Origin: Rhytidiadelphus loreus
Lineage: Eukaryota; Streptophyta; Bryopsida; Hypnales; Hylocomiaceae
Direction of reading: 5' to 3'
Length of the DNA stretch: 64,000 bases
Assembly (NCBI GenBank): GCA_947034895.1
Contig: OX344764.1
Location: 19,468,001-19,532,000, forward strand
Position numbers and translations under genes: made by a program. Positions 48,615 through 60,868 of the stretch are shown piece after piece. The number at the start of each line of letters is the position of its first letter. The stretch's first letter is position 1. A model generated the notes under the pieces. The model was not told the origin of the DNA, searched no databases, and saw only the letters and a program-made list of their open reading frames with translations.

Positions 48615-51600
48615 TCATACTCTCGTGCCGTCGTCTTCTCCAGACTCTCCAGAGAACTCATCTGCTTTCCCGTGTCGCCCACACGTGTCGTGCCACACAA
48701 TTATTAGAGCCACCACGAAAATTAGAGCTGGAATGCCCAGACCCAAGCCTAAGCCTAATTCGAGACCCAAATGCCGTGACTTATCGGCACCAGCACATTT
48801 ACCGCAGCAGCTCAGCTTGCGCAATGTGGTGATGTCCGCGTCGAAGCTACTTGGACAGACGATATTTGATGCTTGCTCGGATTGACTGCACGTACTACTC
48901 ACTGACTGCAGTAAGTTCCGCCAGAATCAGTGTCAATACGTGAATACAGTCTAATCACAGTGAAAACTTGCTCAGTCTTTCAAATGTTGATCTCTAACAA
49001 ACGAAGTAAAAGCTCTTGACCATTTTGTGTTTTTTCATAATTAATTAAGGAGTCCTGGAAGTTTCTCTTCTAATAAAGGTTTGTAATGAAGGTATGTAGT
49101 CACGGTGATACTTGTATGGATGTAGGATCATTCACAAGGAACATACTGTCTTTATTCTTACGCCAAGTTATGGCAACCCAAAGTAGAGTTGGAGTTATTT
49201 TTCCCTCTCTCAGATTGTTAGTTGAAGGTCCCTTATCAAAGTCATCATGGTTGTGAGAGTGATACCATATAATATGTAAATTCACTAGAAATAAAACAAT
49301 CAACTACGCTACAAGAGGCGAAGAGGCTTTGTCCTTCTAGAACTAGATAGTTCACTTTCCAAGTAAAGTTCTACTCAAACTTTCTCACATGTTTATTTTT
49401 TCAACGCAAAGCCTCTTCACTCCCATTTGGTCCAAACAAAATTTAATCTTATACTATTAATTGATTGCAGCAACAATGAATCAATTGATAGTGGATGAGG
49501 AAGGGTTTTTGTTGTGTAGTCTTCACATACCCGATCGAGGCAAGATATTGTATTAATTCCGGTTGATGCATTGAAATTGGAGCTGAGATTTGCTCTATTT
49601 CTTACAGCTTGTTCAATTGTGTCTCCATCGATCGTGTAGACTTCCAGCAACTTGGTCTTGAAGATGTCGATGGCCGCAACCCCTACAAGCTCTCCATTGC
49701 TGCTGAAAACTGAACACCACATAAAATCAGCGAAAGTGATCACAGGGCTCTTATGAATAGTGAGATGTCACATGTCCTATATATTGAACATGCTCCAGCT
49801 GAGAATGCACGAAGCAAATTTTGCATCACATAATGCCAAGTCCAGTGATATGGCAACCGTGTCATTGTCTCGTTGGCTACAAAGAGGAGATCAAATCATA
49901 ACGCACACCAGTAGTCCTATTTATTCTATGCCCTCTTCGATCAATCATTAAGCACAGGTCTAAACTATCGAGATTGGAAAGAACTTTGCATTACGTTTGC
50001 TCTCAAGCCTTGAGGCTCTCAAACATCATCTAATTCATGAAACAGCAATCCATAGAATTGGCGGGACTCTAGCGTCAAAAAATATGACATATATCTTCGC
50101 AAAAGTCGGTCACAAAGTAGGATAGGTATGGATTTATGTTTCAGGCCGTGCGTCCTGAAAATTGTTAACGTATTGGAATACCGTCAAATTTTAGAAATTG
50201 ACACAATAATGCTAATGCAAGAAGTTTGAAGGTGAGGTGGTGTCTCAATGGTTGGGAAGAGGACTACAATCCACAACAAAATCTGTCAGCCCCTCTCACT
50301 TGCACTTACAACCCACAACAGAAAGAAGATAATGTGTGCAACCATTGCAAGGAGATCCAAGTTCCCAAACTTATCCTCGATCTTGATCGAAGTGCAGTAT
50401 TGGATTTTGAAATCTAAAACTTTAGCTGTTATGATCATTTACCATACTTAGAATCAACAGCTTAAAAGATGAGCACAAGACTAATTAACACAACGACCTA
50501 ATAACTAGAATGAGATTTACTACATGTGTCGTAGTATTCAACATATTCCAGTTGAGAGTTGAACATGATGCGTAATGTGGATCCCATACCTGCCTTACTG
50601 AGGGTGAAGGTCTTGTTGTCCACCTGGGAGTAATCCTGGTACTCAGTACTGTAATCGATGCCGCTGTTCACGTAAGTCGCATGGACGTTGGCCAGGAAGG
50701 AATAGTACGCTTCCAAAGCAAGCAGTGGATTCTGGAAAGCAGTGTCGTCCAGGACCTCGAAATACCCTCGAGCAGCGCACAATTGACTGGCAAGGGGGCT
50801 GGCACCGATGGCTGCAGTACTGGGAGGGAACATGTACAAGAACACGCTGATGTTGTTATTCTTGATCGAGTCCCACGGTAATGCGGCATTGCTTATGGCA
50901 CCCACAGCGTCGCTGTCCGTGATCAATATTATCACCTGTTGAGGTTTACCATGTTAAACCCTAAGCATCACAATTGCCCCAGCATTTTATTCTACTTTTG
51001 ATACTTTTGAAGGATTTCATAGTCAATGTCCAGTGATGATGGAATAGGTTACGTACGAATGGGATTTGGACACAACAAGGACATTTGTACAATTTCCATG
51101 GACACCAGAGGACATTTTTTTCAATTTCCATATATTCTCCTGTGTGAGACCCTTTTGTAGAGATTCTCTTTTGTTCAATTTCATTTATTTTTTGACCACC
51201 ACTTGGAATGCTCTTCATTCTGGTGATTTAACATGAGAATGAACATACTAACGCTGCTGTTTTATTATCAAGTCCCAACGTAATGCAGAGGCGTTCACAG
51301 CCTTGTTGTCAGCGATCACCACATTTATGCCCCCTCTTGAGCGCCTTTTGTTCCATTTTCATTTATTGTTGATCAACACATGCTATCCTCTTCACGGATT
51401 CAATCTGGTGATATAAAATTATAGCCCAATCTGCAATATGTTTTTCACAACGTGAGTAATCGAATTGGTCATATTAACATTGTGAAATCTGCGCTTCAGG
51501 GGGTCAGTTGAACGTCATAGCAAGAGGGGAATGTTGAACCAGTTCCTCCTCGTGAGAACCAAACACTTCCAAATCTTCACTTGGTATAAAGAGACTTCAC

Positions 51601-54600
51601 ATTTAACTTCAGACAGTTGAGTGGACATAAATTTCAGCCAATTTCGGATTTGAAGTGATGGAGTTTCAAACAATCATAGTTTGTGATACCAAAGTTTCAT
51701 TGTGCATTTCAAAATTGTATGGCTATGCATATTATCTCGCTGCCGATTGTAAAGTGATTCAGTGCAGATTCGATTGATTGATAGGTTTATACCCAAATGA
51801 CATAGTTTGTGCATTTTTGACTATTATCTTTTAGTACCATCCTAAAACGTTTAGAGATTGAAAATGTAAACAATACGAAAAATTACTTACGAACATTGAA
51901 ATGACAGTGAAAAAAATGCCAGACTTAAATATTAACCTCATCATTCAATCGAATTGAAACATCACTAAATTAGACGATAGTCAATGCGGAGGGACTCTGG
52001 GTTGACTGAGTAGGGTAGAGAATTGCAGACCTTCAGATATTCGATTGGGATTTCTGTACTACCAAAGCCTGCAGAAGTTGTGATAACTTGGCTAATTGCG
52101 TCCGTGATGTTGCCCGGGGGGACAGAGCTTTGATTTGGCGAGGAAAGCGTTGTGGTGAAAATTCCAAAGTCAGGGTGGGAGGAAGTGTTCGTCACCCTCA
52201 CCTGCGGAAATCAAAGTGAAACAAGAAGCCCCACTTGAGTTCCAACTCATATAAAATAAATTCCTGTCAATGGTTTCCGTTGACCAAACCAACGAAATGC
52301 TGCATTGCAACTGTAAGGTAACTTACCTACACCTAAATGCCTAGCTAAATGCCTCTGACGAAGCAGTTGAAAATTGTTCCTAATATTAAATTGTCTAATT
52401 TTTTGTTTAATCTTGTTGAAAGTCAAAAGAGAATTCTAGATCCCCTTCTTAGGTATATTTTGAGCATCATATACATAAATTATAAATTTTCAGGTTGTTG
52501 ATATAGGCGTATATAAAAGCGATCCAAGGTTCTCATGAATAGAGGTGGTGCATTTGAGGCAGGAATTTGAAGGGGTCGCCGGTGAGTCTTAAGAAGGGGT
52601 CAGAATTAGGTGTGGTTACCTTGTATCAGACCATATTAAGGTTCATGAGCCTGCTACAGCAATCCAGTCTACAGTGGCAATATAGACGCACCTTTGAATT
52701 CATGTTTTCTTGCTCCCTTCACCTGCCACAAGGCTTGCATCCTGTAATAGAAAAAAAAAAGCTTGGCATGGAAGATTCAAGGATATTATGACTTACTGGT
52801 TGAACAGACAAGGGCTTCACGCTTTCTTGATCGAATGTGAAGATGTTCACATAGTCGTCCTTGGTGGTAGTATTCAAAAAAGACTCGGTAACTCCGAAGG
52901 CTGCCGCCAAGTTGCTATCACTCCTTGTGGACGGGATAATCTCGGCCATTGAAGACCCACTGTCAATCAGTACCATTACGGCCTTCTTCACGTTCGTCGT
53001 TGATGTGAGGTACCTGTGATAAACACAAGTTAGGGCATGATTCTGGGCGCCAAAATTTGCGACGTTCATCTGCACAAAGCTCTAAAAGCTAGGATTGGTA
53101 TAGGTTTACGTTTCAGGCGTCAAAGCTCGTAAGTCGCGGAATTCTGCCAATTTAACGAAATTGACGTTCAATTGGGTCACTTACAGGAGAAATCCAATAT
53201 GGAAATTGGACTACTGTAATGTCCTGTTGTGTCCAAATTCCATTCCTAGTGTATCATTGCTAGACATTGACTACGAAATTCTTCAAAAATTCCATACATG
53301 GACATTTTGGATTTCTCCTATGACTGATGGAGAATGCAGCACTAGCTTTTTTCATATCTTAACAATGTGATTGATAAGGGCGGCTCAATATTTCACTGAG
53401 ATCTTCTAAGTTCAAGCCAATAATCAGAGTGAACTGGGATAACATTAATTCTACACTGTTGGGACTGAGCACCTTCTAAACTGTAGAGAACTATCATAAC
53501 TTTCTGGAGTTCTGAAGAATATCAAGGTGTTGAGGATCATGCATGTCTGACTCAGTGTTGCTTCAAAAAAACTGGCCTGGCTTACCATAATCTTCGACGA
53601 GGATCGTAGCTGCCACAGTCTGCTTCATCCTGCACATAACGTTGTGCAATTCTTCCATTACTGAGTAATACAGGTGTTCTTATGCACTGAAACTAGGAGA
53701 AACAATCAACTGCGTTTCCATTGCTTAACCTTTGTTTGAACTATTACAAAATACCATCAGCAGAACTTTGAATTTTTTCCCTCAGTGCTACATTTATTTA
53801 TTACCATTCCTGGAAAGATCCGAAAAGTGCCATCAACTGAGCCGAAATACAAACGAAAGAAGTAGGTGTTGCTCGAAAGTTTTTGGAATAAACTGTCCAA
53901 GTTCCTTTGAGCACAAATTTCTCGAAGTTGTCCCGGAGTTATGTAGTCGGTCGAAGCGTACACTCTTGGCACTCTGTCATCGAGATTGCAAATCACAAGA
54001 GTTATATTAAACCTGCCATTGACTGCACCACCCACAAGTTTTTTAAATGACTTACCGAATTATTAATTGTGTCTAGCTAGTAATTTGAAGCTTCTTACAA
54101 CTATTGATGTTGATTCGAGAAAAATAGTTTTAAAATAATTATATATATCTCGCGATTTATGATGTACTTTGCCGTAAGTATCTAAAATTATATAAAAGAC
54201 AGGTGTTTCCCATTCATCGCACATCCACTGTACAAAGTAATTTTCGCTTGCCTGAAGAGTCGAAGTTGGTCATATGATACTTTCCTATAAAGCAACAATT
54301 GATGACTATGATGATATAGTGCGCATGAAGTAACCAAATTTCTTACAAGATGAACAAACTTTTCTGGCAACTTGTACGGGTACAGCACACGGCACTACAA
54401 CCGGAAAATGAACTGCAGGGTGCATGCACCTTGTATAGTGTTCCCCTCATACCAGGATTTTGCCCCCACACTGCTGGAGAATTGTGAAAGCATTCGCACA
54501 CCTATTGATTATTTAGTCAGTAGATATACTCAGAGAATCTCCTCACTAAGCTTTTCAACAGATCCAGATAGAATGGATTCAGGTGGAAAATAATCAAGTT

Positions 54601-55051
54601 ACCGACAGACCTTAGAAAGCTTCTGGAGAAGTCGAAGTATCTCAACGGGCAGTTGTCTTTGCAGTTGGGGTTCTGGAGAACTCCTTGGCATGCATAGCCG
54701 GTAGTATTGGCATGCGTCAGGGGGCATGCTAGCCGGCTACACGTTGACTCAGCATTACAAGTACTCAATAAATCTGCAATTCGCACAAACAAAAGGATGA
54801 CTTCTTTGCAGTCAATGAAATCATCGATACTAGCAGGAAAGAGTTCGCCGTGAAATCGAAAGACAACAATGTTTGGGTGGAACATTCATACCACAAGAAT
54901 TGAGATCATTCGCTTGCACTTGGTTCACAAGTTCTCGAAGGTTGGCTTCTGTTTGGTTGAGAAGAAGATCCGCCTGCGGTGATACTTGACCACTCACTCC
55001 CAGAACCAGGCCCAACAGAACCAGAATGAGGAATCGAATGGACATATCCAT
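48615..55051 (-). CDS. VWA-Cache (alpha2delta-like) membrane-anchored protein
   Basis: Ten exons on the minus strand: 55051-54892, 54773-54603, 54501-54402, 53973-53805, 53629-53586, 53013-52797, 52201-52031, 50935-50594, 49749-49531, 48905-48615. They join in frame to 627 residues. Residues 1-22 are a signal peptide (MDMSIRFLILVLLGLVLGVS). Cys-rich and VWA_N-like parts follow, ending DPRRRLWY (about 208-216). The VWA domain has AVMVLIDSGSSM (Asp near 232) and VIILITDSD (about 345). A Cache-type segment has LALEAYYSFLANVHATYV and GELVGVAAIDIF. A Cys-rich tail precedes a membrane segment (about 582-602) and a short acidic cytoplasmic end. The MIDAS reads D-x-G-x-S instead of D-x-S-x-S. The family resembles calcium-channel alpha2delta/CACHD1 proteins, but the plant function is unknown. 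All introns are GT-AG except the one after 50594, best read as GC-AG. Confidence 0.82.
49750..50593 (-). other. Candidate GC-AG intron of the VWA-Cache gene
   Basis: On the minus strand, AAG/GCAGGT at 50594 with acceptor CATAAG/AGCCCT keeps phase 0 (TFTLSK to SPVITFADF). The nearby GTATGG donor (exon end 50590) would leave the frame off by one. The pyrimidine tract is weak, so a frameshift or a missed small exon is the alternative. Confidence 0.45.
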
Positions 55052-57727
55052 TTGTGTAGTATCAGCAACCTCAGGCTCACAACAGTCTGTACTAAAGAGA
55101 TCGGAAGAAAACAAAAAAGGCTGTGGCCATGTTTTATGCTTAACTAGTAACACAAACTGTGGATTCCAGGCGCACTTGATCTGTGTCACTTAATTGTGAG
55201 CAACCCTACCCGATGAACTCTCTATGGTTTAATGCGTAAGATGCACTAGAGTTTCTCATGAAGAGAATGTGAGCTCGGCAATACATGTCGGTATACATGT
55301 TGTCACTTCCGTGGGGTAAGCCTAAAGAAATCTTGTGACGATCTTTCTTCAATGAACTCATCAATATGTTTTGGCAAAGGAATTGAGCAACGGTGACAAT
55401 GGAAAATGGATCACAAGGAGGAAGAAACGTCACCAGGGAAACGTCGAAGACATACCTGAGATAGTGTTCGATTAGTCTTGAGGAAAACTGTCTGTGCCCG
55501 AGTGGCCCTTGGTGGAGAACATTGGCTAGCAGGGAGATTAAAGGAAACATGCTTGTTACGAAGCAGATTTGGTATTTAGGTACCTTCAAGTGTCAACTCA
55601 CTTCTCAACTTTCTGAGGAGATTGAGAAGTTTGAGAGAAGTCATTTGCAAGTAGAATCAAGACATTCCAACAAGAAATGAATTTTTTGTGATTTTTTTAA
55701 AGTTGGTTGGGACTAAATTGGTAAAGCATGGGTAGACCCATGCTAAACCCACACACTAATGTGCCCTTTCCCAAATTGCATTGTTCATGATGTTAAAGGA
55801 AATCTACAAAACTTGAAATTAAAAAAAAATTAAATTTGTTTCTTAGAGATTGTATTTAAATTGTCTATACAAAAAGTTTTTGATTCATTCCATTTGGATT
55901 TATGATGTGAAAGTTATAAAGCATCTTGTTTTGGAGGTAATCAAAGCATCTTCTTGAAATAATAATGCATAGGATTGGGTTTTGAGCTCAAAAGTTTCAT
56001 AGGATTAACTTTGAGGGTTTGATAATTAGAACAATCTCACCATTTGGATTAGAGTGTTCTAATTCCATCTTGGAGCTATTAATGATTTAGTTCTTCCGTC
56101 TATACTAAATAATTTCTTACAGAATGAAAAAAACTTTGAAAAACAAATTCCCTACATTCTCAATTCAATTCTTCAAGATAAAGAAAATTTAATTCAACAT
56201 ATGTAGTGCAAAAATTTGAAGTTAAGAGGATTCAAAGTCTCATAAACTAGGTTGCCTAAGTGCCAAAAAACTATGTATTCTGCACACTTTGAACTCATTT
56301 ATCTTGCAATCAATGCAGTCAAGGGTTCTGAAATTAATTCCACACATTCTCATACTAGTCTATTGCAACGGTTGGATATGTAGGAAATGCCATTATTAAA
56401 TATCTTTGCTCTTTAGACTAGAGATGGGAGTTTTTAGTGGTTTCTAACCCAAATTTTTAAGAAAAGGCCTTACAATTGTAACCAGTTGAATTAACCCTTA
56501 AAAGAAGAGATTGGTCATCATAGAACTCATCCTTTTTGGCATTGTGTAAATCATTTGCTTCAAAAAACCGAAGAGCACTCATTAGAGGTCAAACAATTGT
56601 GCAAGACCTCTCCTTTCCACACAAACTTCTGAGTGAGGATGAACTTGTCCTCTTGAGATTCTTTGGACAATAAAAGTCCGCAGTGTTGTTCAAGAGTTGA
56701 AGAACCGTGAAACGCTTTTCCATTCCAACACGGCATCACCTGGAAAATTCTGAATATTCTCATGATTGAAATAAGAATCAAATTCTGAACTATTATAACA
56801 ATTTAATCTTCTTGTGAGTGTTGTGATCATAGCAGAGCGAGTATAGAATAGGGTCTACCAGTTATTTTAGATCTGTAGGCAGATTCTATTGTATGGGAAC
56901 CACTGTATCTTGGTCTTTCAGGTTTCTTACAGGATATTCAAAACTTGTACCGATTCTCCTTCAGTTTTCCAAGCTTCCAACAATCAGTGAAAGGGCATGC
57001 GGAAACATACTTGAGTCAGACAGCTAGCTGCGCATTATTATAATGAAAAAAAAACTATAAAAAAATAGGCAACTGGGCTGGCAATCTCAGTCTATGGACA
57101 AGCTAAGCTACTACAAAGTGGGAATCGACCAGATCTGAAATTGCTGCAAAACTGCAGCAAAGGTTGTCAACCATTACATTGTTTACCAATGAGGCAGGCA
57201 GGCAGGGTCCACTTTGCATCCTTGGAAACGGGACCCCCACAGTGAACAAAATTGGTATAATATGTCTCCTTAGCCAACCCCAATCTTGACATTAACTAAC
57301 TGATAAGTCTTCCAGAGGCATCTAGGGAGGCATAATACATTTCCAACATAGGGAGGACCATTGCGTGGTTATACAATGATATGAACATGGAGTCACGGAC
57401 CTTTGACTTTTAGAGCAACATCACTATCAAATAGAAGAGCAACCTGATACATAGTTAGTTAGGGATGGCTCTCTTTTTTACCACATTGTTCCCTTGCCAA
57501 TGGAATAGGGGAGCCTAAGTTTGTTGCTCAAGGCTTCAATGCACCTTTGTTTCACACCTATTTTGGTCAAGAGCTTCAACTACGGAATTGCAGAGAAACA
57601 AAAACATAGTAGGAGTACCCCAAAGGGTATATATATCTATACCTTAAATATGTTTTGTTTGATACTTTGAGATCTTCTAGAATATGAGTTCCTCAGACAT
57701 GTTCTTGGTACAATCCGAAAGCTCTAT
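55052..57727. other. Upstream of the VWA-Cache gene, with AT-rich repeat remnants
   Basis: The promoter and 5' UTR of the minus-strand gene should lie at 55.05-55.6 kb, but I saw no distinct motif. A minus-strand open frame at 55206-55589 has no family resemblance. From 55.8 to 56.48 kb there is an inverted, diverged relative of the TTAA-CCCC repeat (TTGATTCATTCCATTTGGAT, CACATTCTCATACTAGT). Nothing was recognised at 56.5-57.7 kb. Confidence 0.45.
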
Positions 57728-58457
57728 GGGGTAGTTGCAAGAAACACTTCACGTTTTTCATTCAAAACTGCGTTTTTCGGCCATAGGATTGGCAGTACTA
57801 TGCAATACTACTAATACTACGTTTTAGAAGCGCCCTGACAAATTTGCACCGTTGATTGAAGGCGACTGCAGATCTACACCGTTGATTAAGTACTACAAAG
57901 TACTGCAAAAGCCACTAGGAGCAAAAAATAGCAGAAAAGGGATCTGTAGAGATTTTCATTTTTAGTAATTCAAAAAAAAATTCAAAAAAATTCCATAAAA
58001 AAATCCATTTTGCTAGTAAAGACTGCGCTTACATTGCACCAAAAAATTCATGAAGGAAATTTTTTCCCTCTTCATAGCTTTCGCGGAAAGGAAGGGCACT
58101 TTGACCCCATGTGTGCAATCGACATGATGCTATTTTCATAAAAACTCAACGTCAGCCCTTTTAGTGTTAGTAGACCTCCAACATGTCCAATTTGTGGCTT
58201 CAAATTTGCATTTTTGGGTCGAAAATAGGACTTAAAAACTCCAAAATGGCCAAGGTAGACACCCAATGGGGGGCAAATTAAAAATAGTAAACTAATTTTT
58301 TTAAATTTAAAAAATTACTCAAAGTCTGTAACTTTAGCATCTACCTTCATGCCAAATTTCATGCCAAATGGACAAACAACACAAAAATTATGAGCAAAAA
58401 GTCAATTTTTAAGGGCAAGGGGACAAGAAATAGGACAAGTGTTTCTTGCAATCACCC
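57728..58457. mobile_element. MITE-like element with TTGCAAGAAACACTT inverted ends and TAT duplication
   Basis: The left end is GGGGTAGTTGCAAGAAACAC. The right end, reverse-complemented, is GGGTGATTGCAAGAAACACT. TAT flanks both sides (57725-57727, 58458-58460). The interior is AT-rich and non-coding. A similar end (GTGTTTCTTGCAGTGATCC) occurs near 47.63 kb. A 3-bp duplication fits PIF/Harbinger or CACTA-type mobilisation. Confidence 0.7.
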
Positions 58458-58468
58458 TATGGTAGGAG

Positions 58469-58693
58469 ATCAGGGTGGATTGACCCCCTCGCTCGTCCTT
58501 ACCAGGGGTGCAAGTAAAAAAAATGCCCCCTATTTTGGGCCATTCTAGGGCATAATCTTGACTTCACCTAGCTAATATGAGGTCTTTGATCGCAGAAATG
58601 AATTCAAAATTTGCAAAAAAATTCATGTGCAGAAAATAAATAATTCCAGGGTTTGCCCGCAGGGCCGAGCAAGGGGGTCAGTTCTCCCTGGCC
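58469..58693. mobile_element. Second copy of the ATCAGGGTG MITE, with 10-bp target duplication
   Basis: Same ends and interior as 26711-26936 (GACCCCCTCGCTCGTCCTTA, CCCCCTATTTTGGGCC, AATAATTCCAGGGTTTGCCC). The flanks repeat ATGGTAGGAG (58459-58468 and 58694-58703). It inserted one base outside the neighbouring element's TAT duplication. Confidence 0.92.
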
Positions 58694-58703
58694 ATGGTAG
58701 GAG

Positions 58704-59127
58704 GGGAGTCCTGGGCGTGGCAAGAAGAGGTACAGTCCGAAAGTTCTGAACTTGACTTACTTCGGCGTGAAATCTGTGCTGATTGTGCACGTTGCGTTCC
58801 GAACTGAATCACGCGCTCGTACAGGCAACCTAACCTCGGCGTGCCTGACGGAGATTGAAAAAGTTAGTCTCCTCCATAAAATCACTTGATGGCAAGCTTG
58901 GCCAAAAGCCACATTGTTCATTACAAACAATACAAAGTCAACTCCAGAGGCCAGCCTGGCAATTGGGTGGTGGGCAAATAATAATCTTATTATCGGCAAC
59001 TTGATGGCCCGCTCGATTGCTCGATTGCCTGCATCGCCAAACATTCGGATCAAGAAAGTTGCCAATACTGTACTTCTTTGAGAATATCCAGTGGTGGCAC
59101 TGGTGGTGGAGCACTTTACACTTTCTT
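58704..59127. other. Short spacer; minus-strand ORF of unknown meaning
   Basis: A 126-codon minus-strand open frame (58757-59137) has a mixed hydrophobic/basic composition and no recognisable motif. It runs into the neighbouring repeat and is probably fortuitous. Confidence 0.3.
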
Positions 59128-60067
59128 TTAACCCCAAAGGATTAAGGCCTTTTTTCTGCCAGAAACACTCAAAACTGCCATATTTATAGTAAGGAGTAAA
59201 AAAAATTGAAAATTAATTTATTTTCATATCTAACCGTATGATCTTACACCTAACTAGTATGAGAGTATGTGGGAAAAATTTCAGAATTTTTGACCGCTCA
59301 GATTGCAAGATATCTGTGTTTAAAGTGGAAAAAACAAATTTTTCAGCACATTGTGGGACTAGATTTTTTGACTTTGAACATATTTAACTTAAATTTTTTG
59401 CACTACAGAGTTTTGAGCTTTTAATCTTTATAGTGGAAAATTGATTTGAGAGTCTAGATAAAAAGAAAAAATTCAAAAAAAAAATAATTTACATTCTTAA
59501 AAAAATTGTTAAGTGGAAGTAGGTATGAGATAGAAGGAAAATCTAAAATATTCATATATTTTAGATGGAATTAAAATGCACTAAATCCAATGGTGAGATT
59601 GTTCTAGCAAATAAATCAGACCATGCAAAAAAAAATATTGAAAAATTTGAAAAATTGCATGCAGAAATGAATCCTACAAGTTATTTTTTTCAAGAAGATG
59701 CTCTAACTGCCCGAAAAACAAGAATGTCCATAACTTTCTCATAATATATCCAAATGAAATGAATCAAAGCTTTCCAGATAGACAAAAATATAATCTATGA
59801 GAAAAAATAAAATAAAAAATAAAAATAAAAATTTTATCCATTTTTTTTTGGCTGCCCGAGCTGCCTGCCGTCCCCTCGTTTGAGCTTATTTGGTCATAAC
59901 TATTGTTCCCGGGCACCGATTTTGAAAAAAATTATATTCCCACGAAGCAAATCAACTTTTCTACCTCCAAAACAAATTTCAAAATATCAGAAGAAAATTT
60001 CAGCCCATAGGTACCTACCCGAAAACGCATTTGTCCCCCAAAGGAACAATGGTCCTTTAGGGGTTAA
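59128..60067 (+). mobile_element. Best copy of the piggyBac-type MITE family (TTAA flanks, CCCC ends)
   Basis: TTAA is followed by CCCCAAAGGA on the left, and TCCTTTAGGGG is followed by TTAA on the right. The inverted ends and TTAA duplication are the hallmark of piggyBac-mobilised elements. The 940-bp interior is AT-rich and non-coding. Related copies lie at 20017-20970, 21479-22406 and 22511-22740, with partial relatives at 23.4, 47.3 and 56 kb. Confidence 0.75.
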
Positions 60068-60482
60068 AGCAATTTCATCCATTTTTGTTAGTGTTAACCC
60101 TAAAAGAATACTGCGGATATTAAGTGGCTAATGGATGTAGAACTCAAGTGCAAATGTTCATCTTTGAAACTTTGGATAAATTTGTAAAATAGTTTGACAT
60201 CCACAACGAGTGCTCTTGTTTGTTGGCTGTGTCCTTTTGGACAGAGACTATGGCAACAACTTGCATCGACTTTGATTTCTAAGCTATTCTAAATGTTATC
60301 TATTTCCCCATTCACATTGCGGTTTATGATATTTCAAACCCTAATTTTTGGTTGGCTGGGTAGAGGGTTTGCCTGGTCAGGAGGGTGGGGGGCTGCATGG
60401 GCGAGGGGTATGGCTGGGCGGGAGGGGTCTATGTAGATAGGGGGGGTCCGCCCAGGGCAGGGGGTGGCTTAAAGGGGGCTGC

Positions 60483-60757
60483 CCCTCGGCACTAAGTCCC
60501 CTACAGAATCCGGCCTAACGCCGGGCAAGCCATGCTTGCCCAGTTAAAAAATATAAAAGGAGCCCCTTGTATTGAACCGATTTTTCGGAATTTCTGCACT
60601 CCCTGAAGTAATTCGGGGCCTTTGATTGCAAATATGAATTCAGAATTTAAAAAATAAAAATTGTGTAAAAAATAAAAAAATTTAGTGTTTCCTATGGGCA
60701 GAGGCAGTTCAAAATTTCAGGCGTTTGGCCAAAACTGTAGGAGACTTGGTGCCGAGG
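60483..60757. mobile_element. MITE with CCCTCGGCAC ends and 8-9 bp target duplication
   Basis: The left CCTCGGCACTAAGTCCCCTA and the reverse complement of the right CCTCGGCACCAAGTCTCCTA make TIRs of about 24 bp. GGGGCTGC flanks both sides (60475-60482, 60758-60765). The interior words CCTTTGATTGCAAATATGAA and AAAAAATTTAGTGTTTCC resemble the interior of the ATCAGGGTG MITE. Confidence 0.8.
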
Positions 60758-60795
60758 GGGGCTGCTTGGGGCGCCGCCCGGACATACTCTAAGAT

Positions 60796-60868
60796 AAAAA
60801 GGCAAAAAGAGGGGGAGGGAAAAAAAGGAAAAAAGGAAAAGAAGAGAAAAAGAAAGAAAAGAATTGAG
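60796..60868 (+). repeat. Purine-only tract
   Basis: About 70 bp of A and G only (AAAGAGGGGGAGGGAAAAAA and on) follows the MITE. Simple-sequence DNA. Confidence 0.75.

Noticed and set aside
48566..48885. Plus-strand open frames of about 90 codons
   Set aside because: They are antisense to the terminal exon of the VWA-Cache gene, which encodes a membrane segment and fits the splice phase.
52570..52760. Extra VWA exon after acceptor ATTACAG
   Set aside because: Using it gives an in-frame TGA or a phase mismatch. Joining 52797 directly to 52201 keeps phase 0 and VWA-like sequence.
58757..59137. 126-codon minus-strand ORF as a gene
   Set aside because: No recognisable motif, overlaps the start of a repeat, and no splice partners.
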